From Parastagonospora avenae f. sp. tritici 18332-5 (taxonomy: Eukaryota; Ascomycota; Dothideomycetes; Pleosporales; Phaeosphaeriaceae), in NCBI GenBank assembly GCA_022559985.1, contig JAFJTR010000002.1, forward strand, positions 248,001-312,000: a stretch of 64,000 nt of DNA, read 5' to 3'. The notes beneath the pieces were generated by a model. The model searched no databases and was not told the origin of the DNA. It worked only from the letters and a program-made list of their open reading frames with translations. Positions 1-10,856 of the stretch are shown in pieces (the first letter of the stretch is position 1; every line of letters starts with the position of its first letter). Made by a program: the position numbers and the translations under genes.

Positions 1-1045
1 TGTATGTAATGTACTGTACGGAATGGGCGCGTCTGTGTCGATGGCGCCGGTGAGATAGACAGTAGAGCTACCGACACTGGTGCCGGTTACCGTTTCGAGA
101 TGTTGTGGATATGCAGCGTCGATAACAATGGCCGTCGTCGGGAACTGGTCGCACGCAGCGCTCGAGCAAGACCAGCGGACATATGTAGCAGGTGCAGGCC
201 GCCGACTACATTATTAACTCAGACCCAGGGGATATTCTGCTGTCCCCTCTGCACCCAGGAGCTCTTTGAGTTTCAAACCGCAGCCAGCTAGTGGGCAGTC
301 GCGCGCCCCACGGCAGGGACCAGGCGACTAGCAAAGTCTCGACGCCATGGGCATCCGGGGCGTGTTTCGGACGCTGCTAGTCGAGCAGCCAATTGGGTTA
401 TTGCACGCGCCTGATCGCCTGAACAGGATTCCCATTTCCGAGTGCCACCACTCTGCGCGCTGCAGCAATCATCGTTGAGCTCCCGAGCATGCCATTGAGT
501 GTCGCCATGCAACCAGCGCCCTGCCGGCAAACGCCTCGCACAAAAACGGGCACACCCCATCGCGTGTCCCCAAAATGTCTGCGTGCAGCTCCGGGACAGA
601 CTATCGAAAAATACGCGGCTACGCGAATCGCCAACAAAGATCGCCAACGTCACCGCGCTCCATGTCCTTGCCCAATGCTTCCATCCCCAGACACGCCTGC
701 AGCCTCGCGCAGTAGACTTTGCTTGGCATGCAACGAACCCGCAGCCTCCGTTACCCGCTTTGCAAGGTTTCCAAGCTTCGCCTTTGTCACGAGAAAGCAA
801 CCCTGACCACGGCCGATTGCCGAGACCTTCGAGAAGCCAGCATCCGAACACGACTATTTACCCGGAGTCCCATCGAAACGAGAAGATATTGCAGAGTCGT
901 AAGTAAATGCTTCAACTGCACTGGGCACCAAACACTGTCCACGCATCAATTGACTCCTGCCGTTTGACCCTAGCCGCCTTCCTAATCCGTCTACTCTACA
1001 CAATTCTTCCGCTAGACATCCGTGCTCTGCTTTGCCTTCACTTCA
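1..1045. other. Intergenic, no supported gene
   Basis: Several short overlapping open frames lie on both strands (for example 288-851 minus and 499-906 plus). None shows a recognisable motif, a consistent start or an intron pattern, and they overlap each other. The last 100 bases are probably promoter and 5' UTR of the gene starting at 1046. Confidence 0.5.
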
Positions 1046-2145
1046 ATGCTATCTCAAACCAGCTCTAATGCGGACACCAATCCGCAGCTAGGTAGCAGAC
1101 TCTTCTGCCTGCCGCTCGAGCTTCGCCATACAATCTACAGCTACCTCTTCCCAGGCGGAGTCCATGCATATTTTCGACATGACAAACTTTGTCTATCACC
1201 ATGCCTCCAGCCTGATCCCTATAAATACAGCAGTGGCGCCGAGCACGTTGTCTATCCGGAATCGTTCGAACCTCCAGACCCCCGGTATCTACCTCGTTTA
1301 GGATCTACATGGGGCCCGCATTGGGAGTGCGAAGAGGCGGTCTGGGGGGTGAATCAAAGCCCTGATACCTCGACAGGCATAGAAATGGAAATCCTGCATA
1401 CGTGTAGAAGAGCGTAAGTGTGCACAAAGAACTAAAGATTACTGAACTCACGTGTCCACACAGTCGTCAGGAGGTGATAGCATACATAACCAACATAGCC
1501 GTCCTTCACATCTCTGGTGCGGAGACATTGCACTGGCTCCTCCAACCCGCAAAATCTCCTGTTCCGGACGACTTGACTGATGTTATCGCCTTGACCAGCA
1601 GGTTGAGTATCACCCTACGACTTTCCATTGGCACTTTCGAAAAGATGCAAGAAGCCCTAGCTGGCCGTTCAGCAGAAATTCCGGCATGGTTTCGATTTTG
1701 CCAGCTGATCCAGGGCTTCAAGAAGCTGCGTGAGTTTCAGCTCTGGGCAGACCACAACCGCGACTGGAGTTGGAGTTACGTTGATGAGCGAGCCTTCCTA
1801 GCGCCACTTGAGATATTGGCCGCCAATTCAGATCTCAATATCACAGTCAATCTACCGAAGCTCCATCCAAAAAACGAATCCCAGGATCGTCACTTCACCG
1901 CATTTGGCAACCCCCCCTCTTTCACCATAACACGACGTCTACGGCAATTTTATCATGCCTTTATCAGCAGTGCTTCGGATAAGTTTCTTGTACGCTTCGC
2001 CCAGGACTTCCCCACCATCTACCAACACGGGGTCGACAATCTGGAGGAGGTTGAACAGAGGGAGAGGAAGATGTGGGAGAATGGTGAAGATGTGAATGCA
2101 GAATTACATCGGATAAATCTTGTGGCCGCTAACCAAAGGCTATGA
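1046..2145 (+). CDS. F-box-like fungal hypothetical protein
   Basis: Two exons, 1046-1413 and 1464-2145, joined through a 50-nt intron (GTAAGT donor, CACAG acceptor), give 349 aa. The ATG at 1046 is chosen because the open frame upstream starts only with GTG. Residues about 18-35 carry LPLELRHTIYSYLFP, the short leucine/proline helix typical of F-box-like or 2EXR-type N-termini in Pleosporales hypothetical proteins. Such proteins are often predicted substrate adaptors of SCF ubiquitin ligases. No leucine-rich repeats or catalytic motif are visible in the rest. The family assignment rests on the N-terminal motif only; the gene model itself is well supported by the intron. Confidence 0.6.
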
Positions 2146-3505
2146 CACTGCACACTCTATGTATATTCTTGTTAGCCATGAAAAGCTAATCAGTATAGCT
2201 ACGTTGGGGTCATAGATGGGGTAATAGTTTCGAACCTCTGGGATTAAACCTCTAGGAATTGTGTGAACAAAGCTTTTTGCGCTCGCAGCTCAGGCTGTAA
2301 CTGTCACAGACATAACTGCGTACAACACTCGGGGCTCTCGCATACCTATCACGTTATCGTCGTTCGACCCCTCCAACTCGTCAATTATGTCGTGTTTCCG
2401 CACGCGCCCCACCTAACGCACAGTGGTCTGTGTGCATCTGCGAAACGGTCGCTTGGAGGCATCTTCTCGCCAGGGACCCATCGCTATATTCGCTGTCACT
2501 CTTGTCACCTTGCAGCTGTCACTGTTCGAGAATGTGTTCGCCATCGCTATGGTTAAATGCAATGCATGCAACCATAAACACTTCGTTCGCGAACAGAAAC
2601 ATACCCCTTGTCGTGGCGCAAAGCCTATCGTGGCGCGAATGACTTTAACTTTTTGGAGTTGGGCCCGGAGACTACTGTGCTGCCCAACCCAATGCGGTTG
2701 CTATTTCTGGCCCTATGGTCTATGGTGGAGTACGTGCTTCGGCGAATTTCGGACCTTACCGAGCGTTACCTCAATCTTTGCTCGTGAACGCACACTTAAG
2801 CTTTGAGCTTCAACAAACACGCTTTGACTTGTCATTTCAATAGTCAGTGGGCTCGGAAGCTGCCGTGTCACAAAGAAAATATATCCTGTTGTCAAAAGTC
2901 ACTACCCACCGTGGGGATCCGAACATAGCGTTGGTGTTCACGGTTTGCAACTAGATACTAAGACCATACAAAGAAAAAGCATCGGCCGTAACGAAACTAC
3001 GATCTGAGGCTAAGCACATGGGCGAGGGACCGGCAGTCTACCTTTGTCATAAGGCTCGTGCGACAGGAAATTCGATATCGTAGACGCAGTTGTGGCGTAA
3101 ACGAGTCACGACAAATGTACTATCGATATTGGACTCGCAGCCTCAACCGCGAAGTACACTTACCGACTAGGAAATGGCACGGGTTGATGAATCCGAAAAC
3201 CTAGCCTTGCGCTGCAAACGTCCTCTTTGAAATAATCCCCTAGACCAACAGGCGGAGAATTGCAATTGCCCAGTTCGCTCAGAGTAGAGGACATGTTTGT
3301 ACCACAGTGTTACTCACGATGAAGCTCAGAGCGCAAGCTCGTGCTTGTACATAGCATCCAACATGAGCAATAACGTTGATACCATTACCCACGCCGTGTA
3401 CGACTAAGGCCTCCATGATGATTTTGACGTGCTTGTATAACTACTGCCACGAGCAGCTGGCAGTCTTCGAAATCAGCATCTACAGAACTCTGAAGCTGAG
3501 CAATC
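2146..3505. other. Intergenic, nothing recognised
   Basis: Short open frames (2263-2556, 2423-2806) have no motif, no intron signature and mutually overlapping frames. No RNA gene is evident. Confidence 0.5.
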
Positions 3506-3620
3506 ATGAAGCACTCAACTCGAACATCTGCCTCGAAACCTCTCACTAACCTAACACCCACCAAAGCGACGGTGTATCAGTACACAGCTATTGGCCTGCG
3601 TGTGCTGATCCATTTACTCG

Positions 3621-4405
3621 ATGATCACCCCAAGCACATCAGGTATTGTGAGAACCAGAAGGCGAGAGCATCTATACCACCGGAGAAGAGCGCAAAGCCA
3701 GAAAGCAGATATTCACATCCATCATCACTTCCTCCGCGGACTCAGCGGGATTACCAACCTCGCGAGCATAGGAGAGATGAACATCCTCGACACGAAGCAC
3801 CTCCTCCTCGAACTCAGCGAGACTACAAACCTCGCACACACAAGCGAGAAGAGTATCAGCCTCGACATCAAGTACTTCCACTCCTTTCCCGCCGCACAAC
3901 ACAACCATATCAGCACCGCCCCCCCACGCCAACCCTTCCCCGTCCCCCATCCGACTCCTCACCACCTCCACGACTCTTCACCAGACCATTTCCCCCACCT
4001 GCCCCCCACCACGCAATATCACCTACTCCCCCCCTCCCCCGCCGCCCATCCTATTCCGAACTCCCCACCCGACTCTTCACGCGACCTAGTCCCACACATC
4101 CCGTCCACCACGCAAGATCACCCACCCCACCCGTCCCTTGTCGCCCGTCAACACCTCCGCCCCCTTCGCCGTCGCCATCACTCCCCTCTGCCCCGCCACC
4201 CAGGCGCCCCTCCACCCTCCCAGTCCTCTAGGCAGACGCAATACCGCGAACCCTCGCGCCACCAAGCCTGGACCCGCATCCGCAGTGTCACGCCGAGTAA
4301 GTACTGAGTTTTCCTCGTTCCCTGTCGTGCTAATTGACACGGATAGAGTTGACGAGTGCTAAAGAAAAAGGCGAAGTGGGGTTGTGTGGAGGTTGTGGAG
4401 TATGA
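3621..4405 (+). CDS. Doubtful proline/histidine-rich low-complexity gene
   Basis: An open frame from 3621 reaches a textbook intron at 4297-4346 (GTAAGT donor, GCTAATTGAC-like branch, GATAG acceptor, 50 nt). It continues in frame to a TGA at 4403-4405, for about 244 aa. A second long frame (3506-4231) overlaps it and is equally proline-rich, so codon evidence does not separate them. The protein is dominated by Pro, His and Ser with no domain. The intron is the only argument for transcription on this strand. It may instead be a polypyrimidine tract that stays open by chance. Confidence 0.25.
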
Positions 4406-4660
4406 TGGCAGTGATGGAGAGGGTAGAGGATAGAGGGTAGGGGAGGATGAGGAGAGGAAAGGGAATGAGAAGCGGTGAGGGGGAGAGGTAGAGTAGGCCG
4501 AGAGAAAGGGAGCTTTGGGATGCGGTTGATGATGAGGATACGTGGGGGCCGAGGAGGGATAGGGGGATTTGGGGGCTGTTGGGGAGTAATTAAGATGAGT
4601 TTGGTAAATGAAGGGAGGGGAGACGGGGATAATTGAGCTACATACATGGCGGGACAGACC
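3870..4660. repeat. Strand-asymmetric C/T-rich then G/A-rich block
   Basis: From about 3870 to 4290 the plus strand is almost entirely pyrimidine-rich (runs of CCCCC, CTCC). From about 4360 to 4660 it turns into a purine-rich tract (GGGGAGG, GAGAGG). The switch occurs over roughly 70 bases. Long open frames on both strands here are explained by composition. Confidence 0.7.
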
Positions 4661-5196
4661 ACAAGAGCTTACAGATTGAAAGCTTTAGCGCAAGAATAGC
4701 TTGTCGGGGCCCTTGGGTATGTGTAATGTGAAAATGTCTGTTGAGATGTACACAAGAAGAATCTACGCGCAGAGTACGCCGCCGATTCGCTATGTCACAC
4801 GGAAAATAGACGCGACAACTGTACCCGACCAGCGCCGCGTGAGCATAGTACAAGCAGGTCAGAATGCAAGTAGCATTCAGTATGGCAATGTATACCGGGA
4901 CTACTGAAGCGAGGGACACTGGAATGCAAAGCACGGTAATGTTCCGGGCTGGTGTAGATCATGTACACCACTCCTACGCACATCGATGTTGAGAAGTACA
5001 GACATATTGTATTTTCCCTCAAAAGAATTCAATTGGTGCAATGAATTCGAATAATCCACATTGATCAAGAGCAAGCAAACTGAATAGTCCAAGCTGGCAA
5101 ACGAAAGTATGTTCCGTCAAATGGTATAGTTCCCCCACAAATACTCCATAGCATATATTCATCATTTCATAAGTAAGAAAAGTCTCAAGTGTATAA
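4661..5196. other. Intergenic, 3' side of secreted-protein gene
   Basis: No gene is supported. It probably contains the 3' UTR of the minus-strand gene ending at 5197. Confidence 0.4.
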
Positions 5197-5697
5197 TCAC
5201 CGTCGGAATCCTCCGAAGCTCTGCGACCAATGCCTCGATCCTTGAGGTCTGCGCATCTCGCCCTCCTTGCCCTCATAACCAAAGCCGCCATTATCGTCGC
5301 GCCCAAAGAGCACAAGCAACGAGCGAAAAAGCGACTCACGGCTCTCTGGTGAGACTTCCTTTGGCAGCATAGAAGGGGAGTCCATGGATCCTGGTGCGAT
5401 GTCGCCGGAGAAGAGGTCGAAGTCGTCTTTGTGCAGGATGGAGTGCAGTTTGTGGTTGATGCGGGAGCGAAAGGTTTCGGTTTCTGCTGCGGAGGCGGAG
5501 AGGCGTTCGGCGATTTCAAACTGCTATCGTTAGTAGATGTGCTGGGATTGAAGGTTCGGTGTATAGCTCACCTCTCGGAGACCTTGTAACCTGAATTGCT
5601 CGGCGCGTTTTTGGAGACGAGGTGCTGATGGGGTGATTGGAATTGCGGTGACAACGGCGAGGAGAGTCGCTAGGACTATGTAGAGAATAGAGCGCAT
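5197..5697 (-). CDS. Small secreted protein, 149 aa (candidate effector)
   Basis: Two exons, 5572-5697 and 5197-5520. The intron has a GTGAGC donor, a CTACTAACGA branch and a GCAG acceptor, and the frame is kept across the junction. The ATG at 5697 opens directly into a signal peptide (MRSILYIVLATLLAVVTAIP), followed by KR at about residues 30-31 that could be a Kex2 site removing a short propeptide. The mature part is charged and polar, with an RR/GSRHWSQSFGGFRR-like C-terminus and no cysteines. No family is recognised. The gene is isolated in a sparse region. Role is unknown; secretion is inferred from the signal peptide. Confidence 0.65.
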
Positions 5698-7180
5698 GTT
5701 GATGATGACTGCTGGGAGTTGCTTCAAGAGTAGATGACTTGGTATGTAGTGTTGGAAATATGGTCGTGATATTTCCTGTGACCGTCAATCCTGGTTGGAT
5801 ATGTGACACCTCTTGCGTATGCAGCGAACAACCAGAACGTGATCGAGAAGAGAGAGTGTGAACGAGTGTCTACCGTCGGTCGAGGTGGGGCGCAATATGG
5901 CAGAGTCGTTACTGCAGGACCTGCCCAGGATGTTGAACGAGTGGAATCCGGTTCGCCTGATGATGGCATTCTCGCAGTCATATACTTTATATACCTTCCG
6001 CGCGGCTGAGTGTCTATCAAACGTCGCCTACTATATTACCCTGTCTTTCCGAAACGGAGACCCGTGCGCAGAATGGGAAGGATCAGCGGCAAGGAGAAAC
6101 ATTTGCCTGCGTTCGCACCATCTTTGGCCCGATTACTGGATCCTCTGGTGCGTGCAGGCTTTGCCCAAAGTAAGCATTCCTCGGTTGTCGCATGATTTCT
6201 GACACTGGCAGAATGCGTGAACCGCGCGGGAGGTGGGGTGCCTCCGTCCCAGAACGCGTAACGTGCCTGGAGCTTGGCCCAAGAAAGGTCGGTAAACCGT
6301 TGACATGCAAGGGCAGACGTCACAGATGGGGAGGCAGGAAGGCCAGAGGCGATGTGTGTTTTGCATAGCGTTCACGAGAGCGACCATGATCACGGAACAA
6401 GGAAGTCAGCAGATAATCGCTGTTTCGCAAGGCATGGTAGGGTGCCGTGGTATGTTCATGCGCTTGCACTGGCGGCACAGACACCAGTTCTGGAACAGTC
6501 AGCTCTGTGCTCCCGGTTTTGATAACCTCCGCATGATAGCGTGAAGGAGCGGTTCAATCTGATGAGGCTATCGTGGGTTGTTTCTGACACGATTGCGTGT
6601 TCCACCAGCTCATTGGATGAGCGCGCACGCAATGACATCCTACGTATGCACTAGACTTGACTACCTACCATGGAAGGCATGGTGGAGGGACGGAAGAATC
6701 GGTGCATGAAACATTTGTCGCGGATAGACGATCTGGGGTAAGCAGCCGTTCGACCTAGCACCGGGTGGCAATGGGTCGGTTTCCAGCTTAGTGTGTATGT
6801 TCAGAAAATGCCTCGGTGAGACCTTTTTTTGAGGTGATGTGCAAACACGAAGCCACAGATGCGAATCTAATGCATGAGCGAGTGTGCGGGAGTTGTGGTG
6901 AGGAGCGGTTGGGCGGGATGACGTCACGCAATAAGTGAACTAAGCTTGCCAAGCGCGGGCAATTGCATTGCAGACCAGCCCCCTGCGCTTTCACAATCCA
7001 TTGTGGACGCGAACCACCTGCCGGTTCGATAGCATAACATCGCATTGATTTGGAGGCTTGGAACAATGGTTTACTGGAAGACTAGTCGCTATCTAGGACG
7101 GCACAGGACTCAACTTTTGGACACGTCTTGACCGCACCCTTGCTTGGGCCTATCGAAATACTACAATAGCCTTTCCCAAT
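5698..7180. other. Long intergenic stretch, no supported gene
   Basis: Several 60-115 codon frames overlap on both strands (for example 5858-6202 plus, 6036-6323 minus). None has a motif or a credible intron. The last 100-200 bases should contain the POL4 promoter. Confidence 0.5.
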
Positions 7181-9313
7181 ATGGATAAAACAACCCCCTC
7201 TGATCAGACACTGCGCGCCGGATCGATCTCGCCTACATCAGCAATTTCACTTCCTGGCCTTGATCTCAGTAGCATCCCGCCAATTGCGATACTAAGCGCG
7301 CATTTGAAGGACGAAGAAGACAGAATCCTCAAGGAGACATTGCGACAGTACGATGCACCCCTCACCACTGATGTCTCGAGGGCAAAGATCTTCATCGGTA
7401 AGGTAGGAACGAAGAGAAGGGCTGAGTTCGAATTAAAGTCTCGAAAACTGGTGGTAGAAGAAGCTGCTTCAGCCAAAAGGCCTGCCAGCCCAGTAAAAGC
7501 GAACCTCCACTCGAGTAAGAAGCAAAAGCTTTCAGTACAAAAAGGGAGAGTGGCCTTGTCTGAGAATGGCGATTCAACAACCGAAGAGGAAGAAGTGGAC
7601 GCCACCGGAACTGAAGATGGAGGCCCGCATGATAAGCACACTCCCGCATCCTCGCCACCTCTAGCGCATTCAGATCATCATGAAGCGGCAACTTTCGAAA
7701 ATAATTCGCTCGAAGACATCGTCTGGGTGATCAAGATTGACTGGCTAGAAGCCTGTGTGGTTGCTGGACGTCTCGCCCCCTTGGGTGCCAGTCTGGTGTA
7801 CAAGTGCAAAGTTCTGGACCGACCGAAGTCACGTAATACCAAATCTGTCAAGTCCATCTTCTCTGCGGCAGCAAAGGCGGCACCTGTCTCCAAGACACTG
7901 CTCGCCCCACGGCCGAAGGCGGGGCACGACATGTTAGACAGGGCAAAGACAGATGCTGTTTCTACCACAACGAAAGCTACATATCAGAGACAGCAATTTG
8001 GTAACCATGCGTCGCGCCGATTTGAGGGCAGGAGCTTTGCCCCCACTGCGCATCCGAAAGGTGAAATATTTGCCGCACAAACCGCTCACTTGCTACAAAC
8101 AACCACAAGTGAGTATGAGGGTATAGACAGCGAATTTCCTCAGCCTCCGGACTGGGTGAAGAACCACGTGAAGTATGCTTGCCAGCGCCTCACGCCTGCG
8201 AATGGCCCCAATGAGGATTTTCTGGAACAGCTCAAGAAAGTCCGAACAGCTAGAACGCTGATTGATGATGAAATTGGTGTGCGCGCTTATTCGACTATCA
8301 TCGCATCCATTGCAGCTTATCCACACAAACTAAGCCATCCACGAGAGCTTGCTCAGCTTCCAGGCTGTGACGAGAAGACCGCTATGCTATTCGTCGAATG
8401 GAAGAACACCGGCAAGATACAGGCTGTCGAGGACTTTGAGAACGATGAGGCCATGAAAGTCTTGCGGTCTTTTTACGACATCTGGGGTGTTGGCGCAAAG
8501 ACTGCGCGACATTTCTACAATAATAATCATTGGACAGAACTGGATGACGTTATCGAATTCGGCTGGAACGAACTCGACAGAGTACAACAGATTGGAGTCA
8601 AATACTATGACGAGTTTCTGGTACCTATACCGCGCCCTGAGGTCGAGCAGATAGCGTCTGTCGTTCAAGAACACGCGGTCCGACTTCGGGATGATCGCAT
8701 CTCCGTCACAATAGTGGGCGGCTACCGTCGTGGCAAGGCTGCTTCTGGCGACGTGGATATGATCGTATCGCATCCAGATCTCGAGTCCACTGCTGGTCTC
8801 GTCAGAGAGATCGTCGAGTCACTAGAGGAAGCAAAGTGGATCACACACACCCTGACAATGAGCTTGACGAATACCAACAGAGGCCAACATACGCTGCCGT
8901 TCCGCTCTGCGAAAGGTGCAGGTGCTGGATTCGACACTCTTGACAAAGCGCTCGTTGTGTGGCAAAACCCGGCATGGCCAACTCGCGAGCAGGATCTAAA
9001 TGAGGATCCGAGCGCAAAAAATCCCAATATACACCGACGCGTAGACATCATCATAGCGCCCTGGCGTACAGTGGGTTGCGCAGTCATGGGCTGGAGTGGT
9101 GGAACCACATTTCAGAGAGACCTTCGACGATATGCGAAGGCTATCAAAGGCTGGAAATTCGACAGCAGTGGTATCAGAAGCAGAAGTACCGGTGAAGCGA
9201 TCTGGCTCGAGGGCCCGAATGGGGTGGATGGCACACCAGAAGATGCTGAGAAGGCTGTCTTCAAGGGCTTAGGACTGGATTACATTCCGCCCGAGTACCG
9301 CGTCACATATTGA
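7181..9313 (+). CDS. POL4: Family X DNA polymerase (Pol IV / Pol lambda-mu type)
   Basis: A single exon of 710 aa from ATG 7181. The N-terminal part has a BRCT-like region whose end is visible in WVIKIDWLEACVVAGRL (about residues 185-202). A helix-hairpin-helix 8-kDa and fingers region follows (YSTIIASIAAYPHKL; GVGAKTARHFYNN). The polymerase signature GGYRRGKAASGDVDM gives catalytic Asp524 and Asp526, and the third Asp is Asp622 in RRVDIII. The GWSGGTTFQRDLRRYA and C-terminal EAIWLEGP stretches match the family thumb. The enzyme fills short gaps in base-excision repair and non-homologous end joining in the nucleus. All three catalytic carboxylates are present, so it should be active. The serine/acidic linker after the BRCT is usual. 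Confidence 0.95.
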   Translation: MDKTTPSDQTLRAGSISPTSAISLPGLDLSSIPPIAILSAHLKDEEDRILKETLRQYDAPLTTDVSRAKIFIGKVGTKRRAEFELKSRKLVVEEAASAKRPASPVKANLHSSKKQKLSVQKGRVALSENGDSTTEEEEVDATGTEDGGPHDKHTPASSPPLAHSDHHEAATFENNSLEDIVWVIKIDWLEACVVAGRLAPLGASLVYKCKVLDRPKSRNTKSVKSIFSAAAKAAPVSKTLLAPRPKAGHDMLDRAKTDAVSTTTKATYQRQQFGNHASRRFEGRSFAPTAHPKGEIFAAQTAHLLQTTTSEYEGIDSEFPQPPDWVKNHVKYACQRLTPANGPNEDFLEQLKKVRTARTLIDDEIGVRAYSTIIASIAAYPHKLSHPRELAQLPGCDEKTAMLFVEWKNTGKIQAVEDFENDEAMKVLRSFYDIWGVGAKTARHFYNNNHWTELDDVIEFGWNELDRVQQIGVKYYDEFLVPIPRPEVEQIASVVQEHAVRLRDDRISVTIVGGYRRGKAASGDVDMIVSHPDLESTAGLVREIVESLEEAKWITHTLTMSLTNTNRGQHTLPFRSAKGAGAGFDTLDKALVVWQNPAWPTREQDLNEDPSAKNPNIHRRVDIIIAPWRTVGCAVMGWSGGTTFQRDLRRYAKAIKGWKFDSSGIRSRSTGEAIWLEGPNGVDGTPEDAEKAVFKGLGLDYIPPEYRVTY

Positions 9314-9509
9314 TTGGTCACAACCGCATCTTCATGACTTTTCAATATAAGAGGCTTACAACGCCGTATGTCAATGCGATCTTCACTTCCCAGCCTTCAT
9401 CCGGAAATCCCTTCACAAATTTTCAGCACTACTACATACAACAGTTTCAAGCACACCGACAACACCTGCGAACGATGTCTTCTCTACTTCTACTGTCTAC
9501 CGACCCACA

Positions 9510-10328
9510 ATGCCCAAGAAACCACCTGAGCACAACCACAAGCCAAAGACCAGTACCAAGAGACGCAAGCGCATCCTTCTGGTTATCCCCTTCTGTATCA
9601 CCTTCGCTTTTGCAGCTACCATCTTCGCCTTCAGCGCAGGCAAGTTCTACTGGTGGTACCAGACTGCGCGGCCCCGAAAACGTCAAAATGACGACCTCTT
9701 CTACACGATAGAATTCCTCGTCATCAGTATCCCGATATGCGCATACCCAGGCATGCTCGTAGCAACGGTGTATTACTGGAGGAAGAAAAGCAAGTACGGA
9801 GAATTCCAGAGCCAAATGCGCAGGAACCGAGACGGACGCGGCTACTGGATCGACCCAAGCGACATGGAGGATAAGAAGAAAGCAGCGGAGGCGTCAAAGG
9901 TGAACAAGGAGATTGAAAAGATGGCGGCGCAAGGGGGTGCCAAGGTACCAATGAAGGCAACAACGATCAGATTCCAGGATGAGTTGCCTTTGCCAGCGAA
10001 GGCGCGTAGAAGTATACTGTCAACATTCAGCGGTACTACTGTTGCCACTGCTGCACCTCAGATCGAATCGTTAATCACAACACCTAAGTACTCCTCGATT
10101 AATCCTTACGGCTGGTTCCCGAAGGCCGAGGAGCCGGTAGCGCCGCGGCAACAATTGGGGCGATCGGACTCAGTGAAGACGTGTGAGGATAGTCCGCTTG
10201 TGAAGAAGGGAGTGACTGATATTTGGTTGAACAGCTTTGGCAAAAAGGCGTCTGGAGCAAAGACCGTTGGGAGGAGTACGTGGGATGAAGATGTGGAAAT
10301 GGGGACTTTTCGGGAGAAACCTATGTAA
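9510..10328 (+). CDS. Two-pass membrane protein, 272 aa, unknown function
   Basis: A single exon from ATG 9510. A basic N-terminus (KRRKR, residues 17-21) is followed by two hydrophobic helices at about residues 22-43 and 67-90. A long hydrophilic tail then holds a short charged helix (EDKKKAAEASKVNKEIEKMA). This suggests a hairpin membrane anchor with a cytosolic tail by the positive-inside rule. No family is recognised. It starts 196 bp after POL4 on the same strand, with its own leader; nothing ties the two functionally. Confidence 0.75.
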   Translation: MPKKPPEHNHKPKTSTKRRKRILLVIPFCITFAFAATIFAFSAGKFYWWYQTARPRKRQNDDLFYTIEFLVISIPICAYPGMLVATVYYWRKKSKYGEFQSQMRRNRDGRGYWIDPSDMEDKKKAAEASKVNKEIEKMAAQGGAKVPMKATTIRFQDELPLPAKARRSILSTFSGTTVATAAPQIESLITTPKYSSINPYGWFPKAEEPVAPRQQLGRSDSVKTCEDSPLVKKGVTDIWLNSFGKKASGAKTVGRSTWDEDVEMGTFREKPM

Positions 10329-10856
10329 CTTATTGCTACCCATTACGTCCAGGTAATGAATAGGATTGGAACATTGTTATGAAGTTGAAGTACTGCACAA
10401 AAAGTTTGTGGTTCACAGTCTTTCCCTTAAGTCAGTGCTGAGACTTGGCACTGGTGGTGACAAGTTCCTGGCGATAATATCTGTTGCAGCTGTGGTGTTC
10501 ATCTTTAATCCTGGTCAGCAGTGAATCGTTCGGAGGACGACAAGCATATGTCGGCGAGATTGTTTGGGCGTGCAAGGTTGTAGAACGCTAGAGAACGGCG
10601 ACGCAGGCGCGTTGCAACCACGCACGTGGGTACGGCGTGGGTCCAAGAGCCCAAGCTTCGACGTCATCCATGTCGAGGGAAAGCCTCTCTTCCAGCCATG
10701 CTTAGTTTCTGCACCCATCAACACGCCCTCGTCCACACAACCGATGGACTTGCCGATCTCCGTGAATTGCCATTGTGACAGGTTGCAGCTTTAGCGCAGT
10801 GCGGAGGAAGTCATCGTAACATCTACAGACAAGGAGACGCGCAAGGATCTGTCACA
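10329..10856. other. Intergenic / promoter of DUF155 gene
   Basis: No gene is supported. It probably contains the 3' UTR of the preceding gene and the leader of the gene at 10857. Confidence 0.4.

Noticed and set aside
288..851. 187-codon minus-strand frame near the left edge
   Set aside because: Composition is unusual, there are competing frames on the plus strand, and no recognisable domain.
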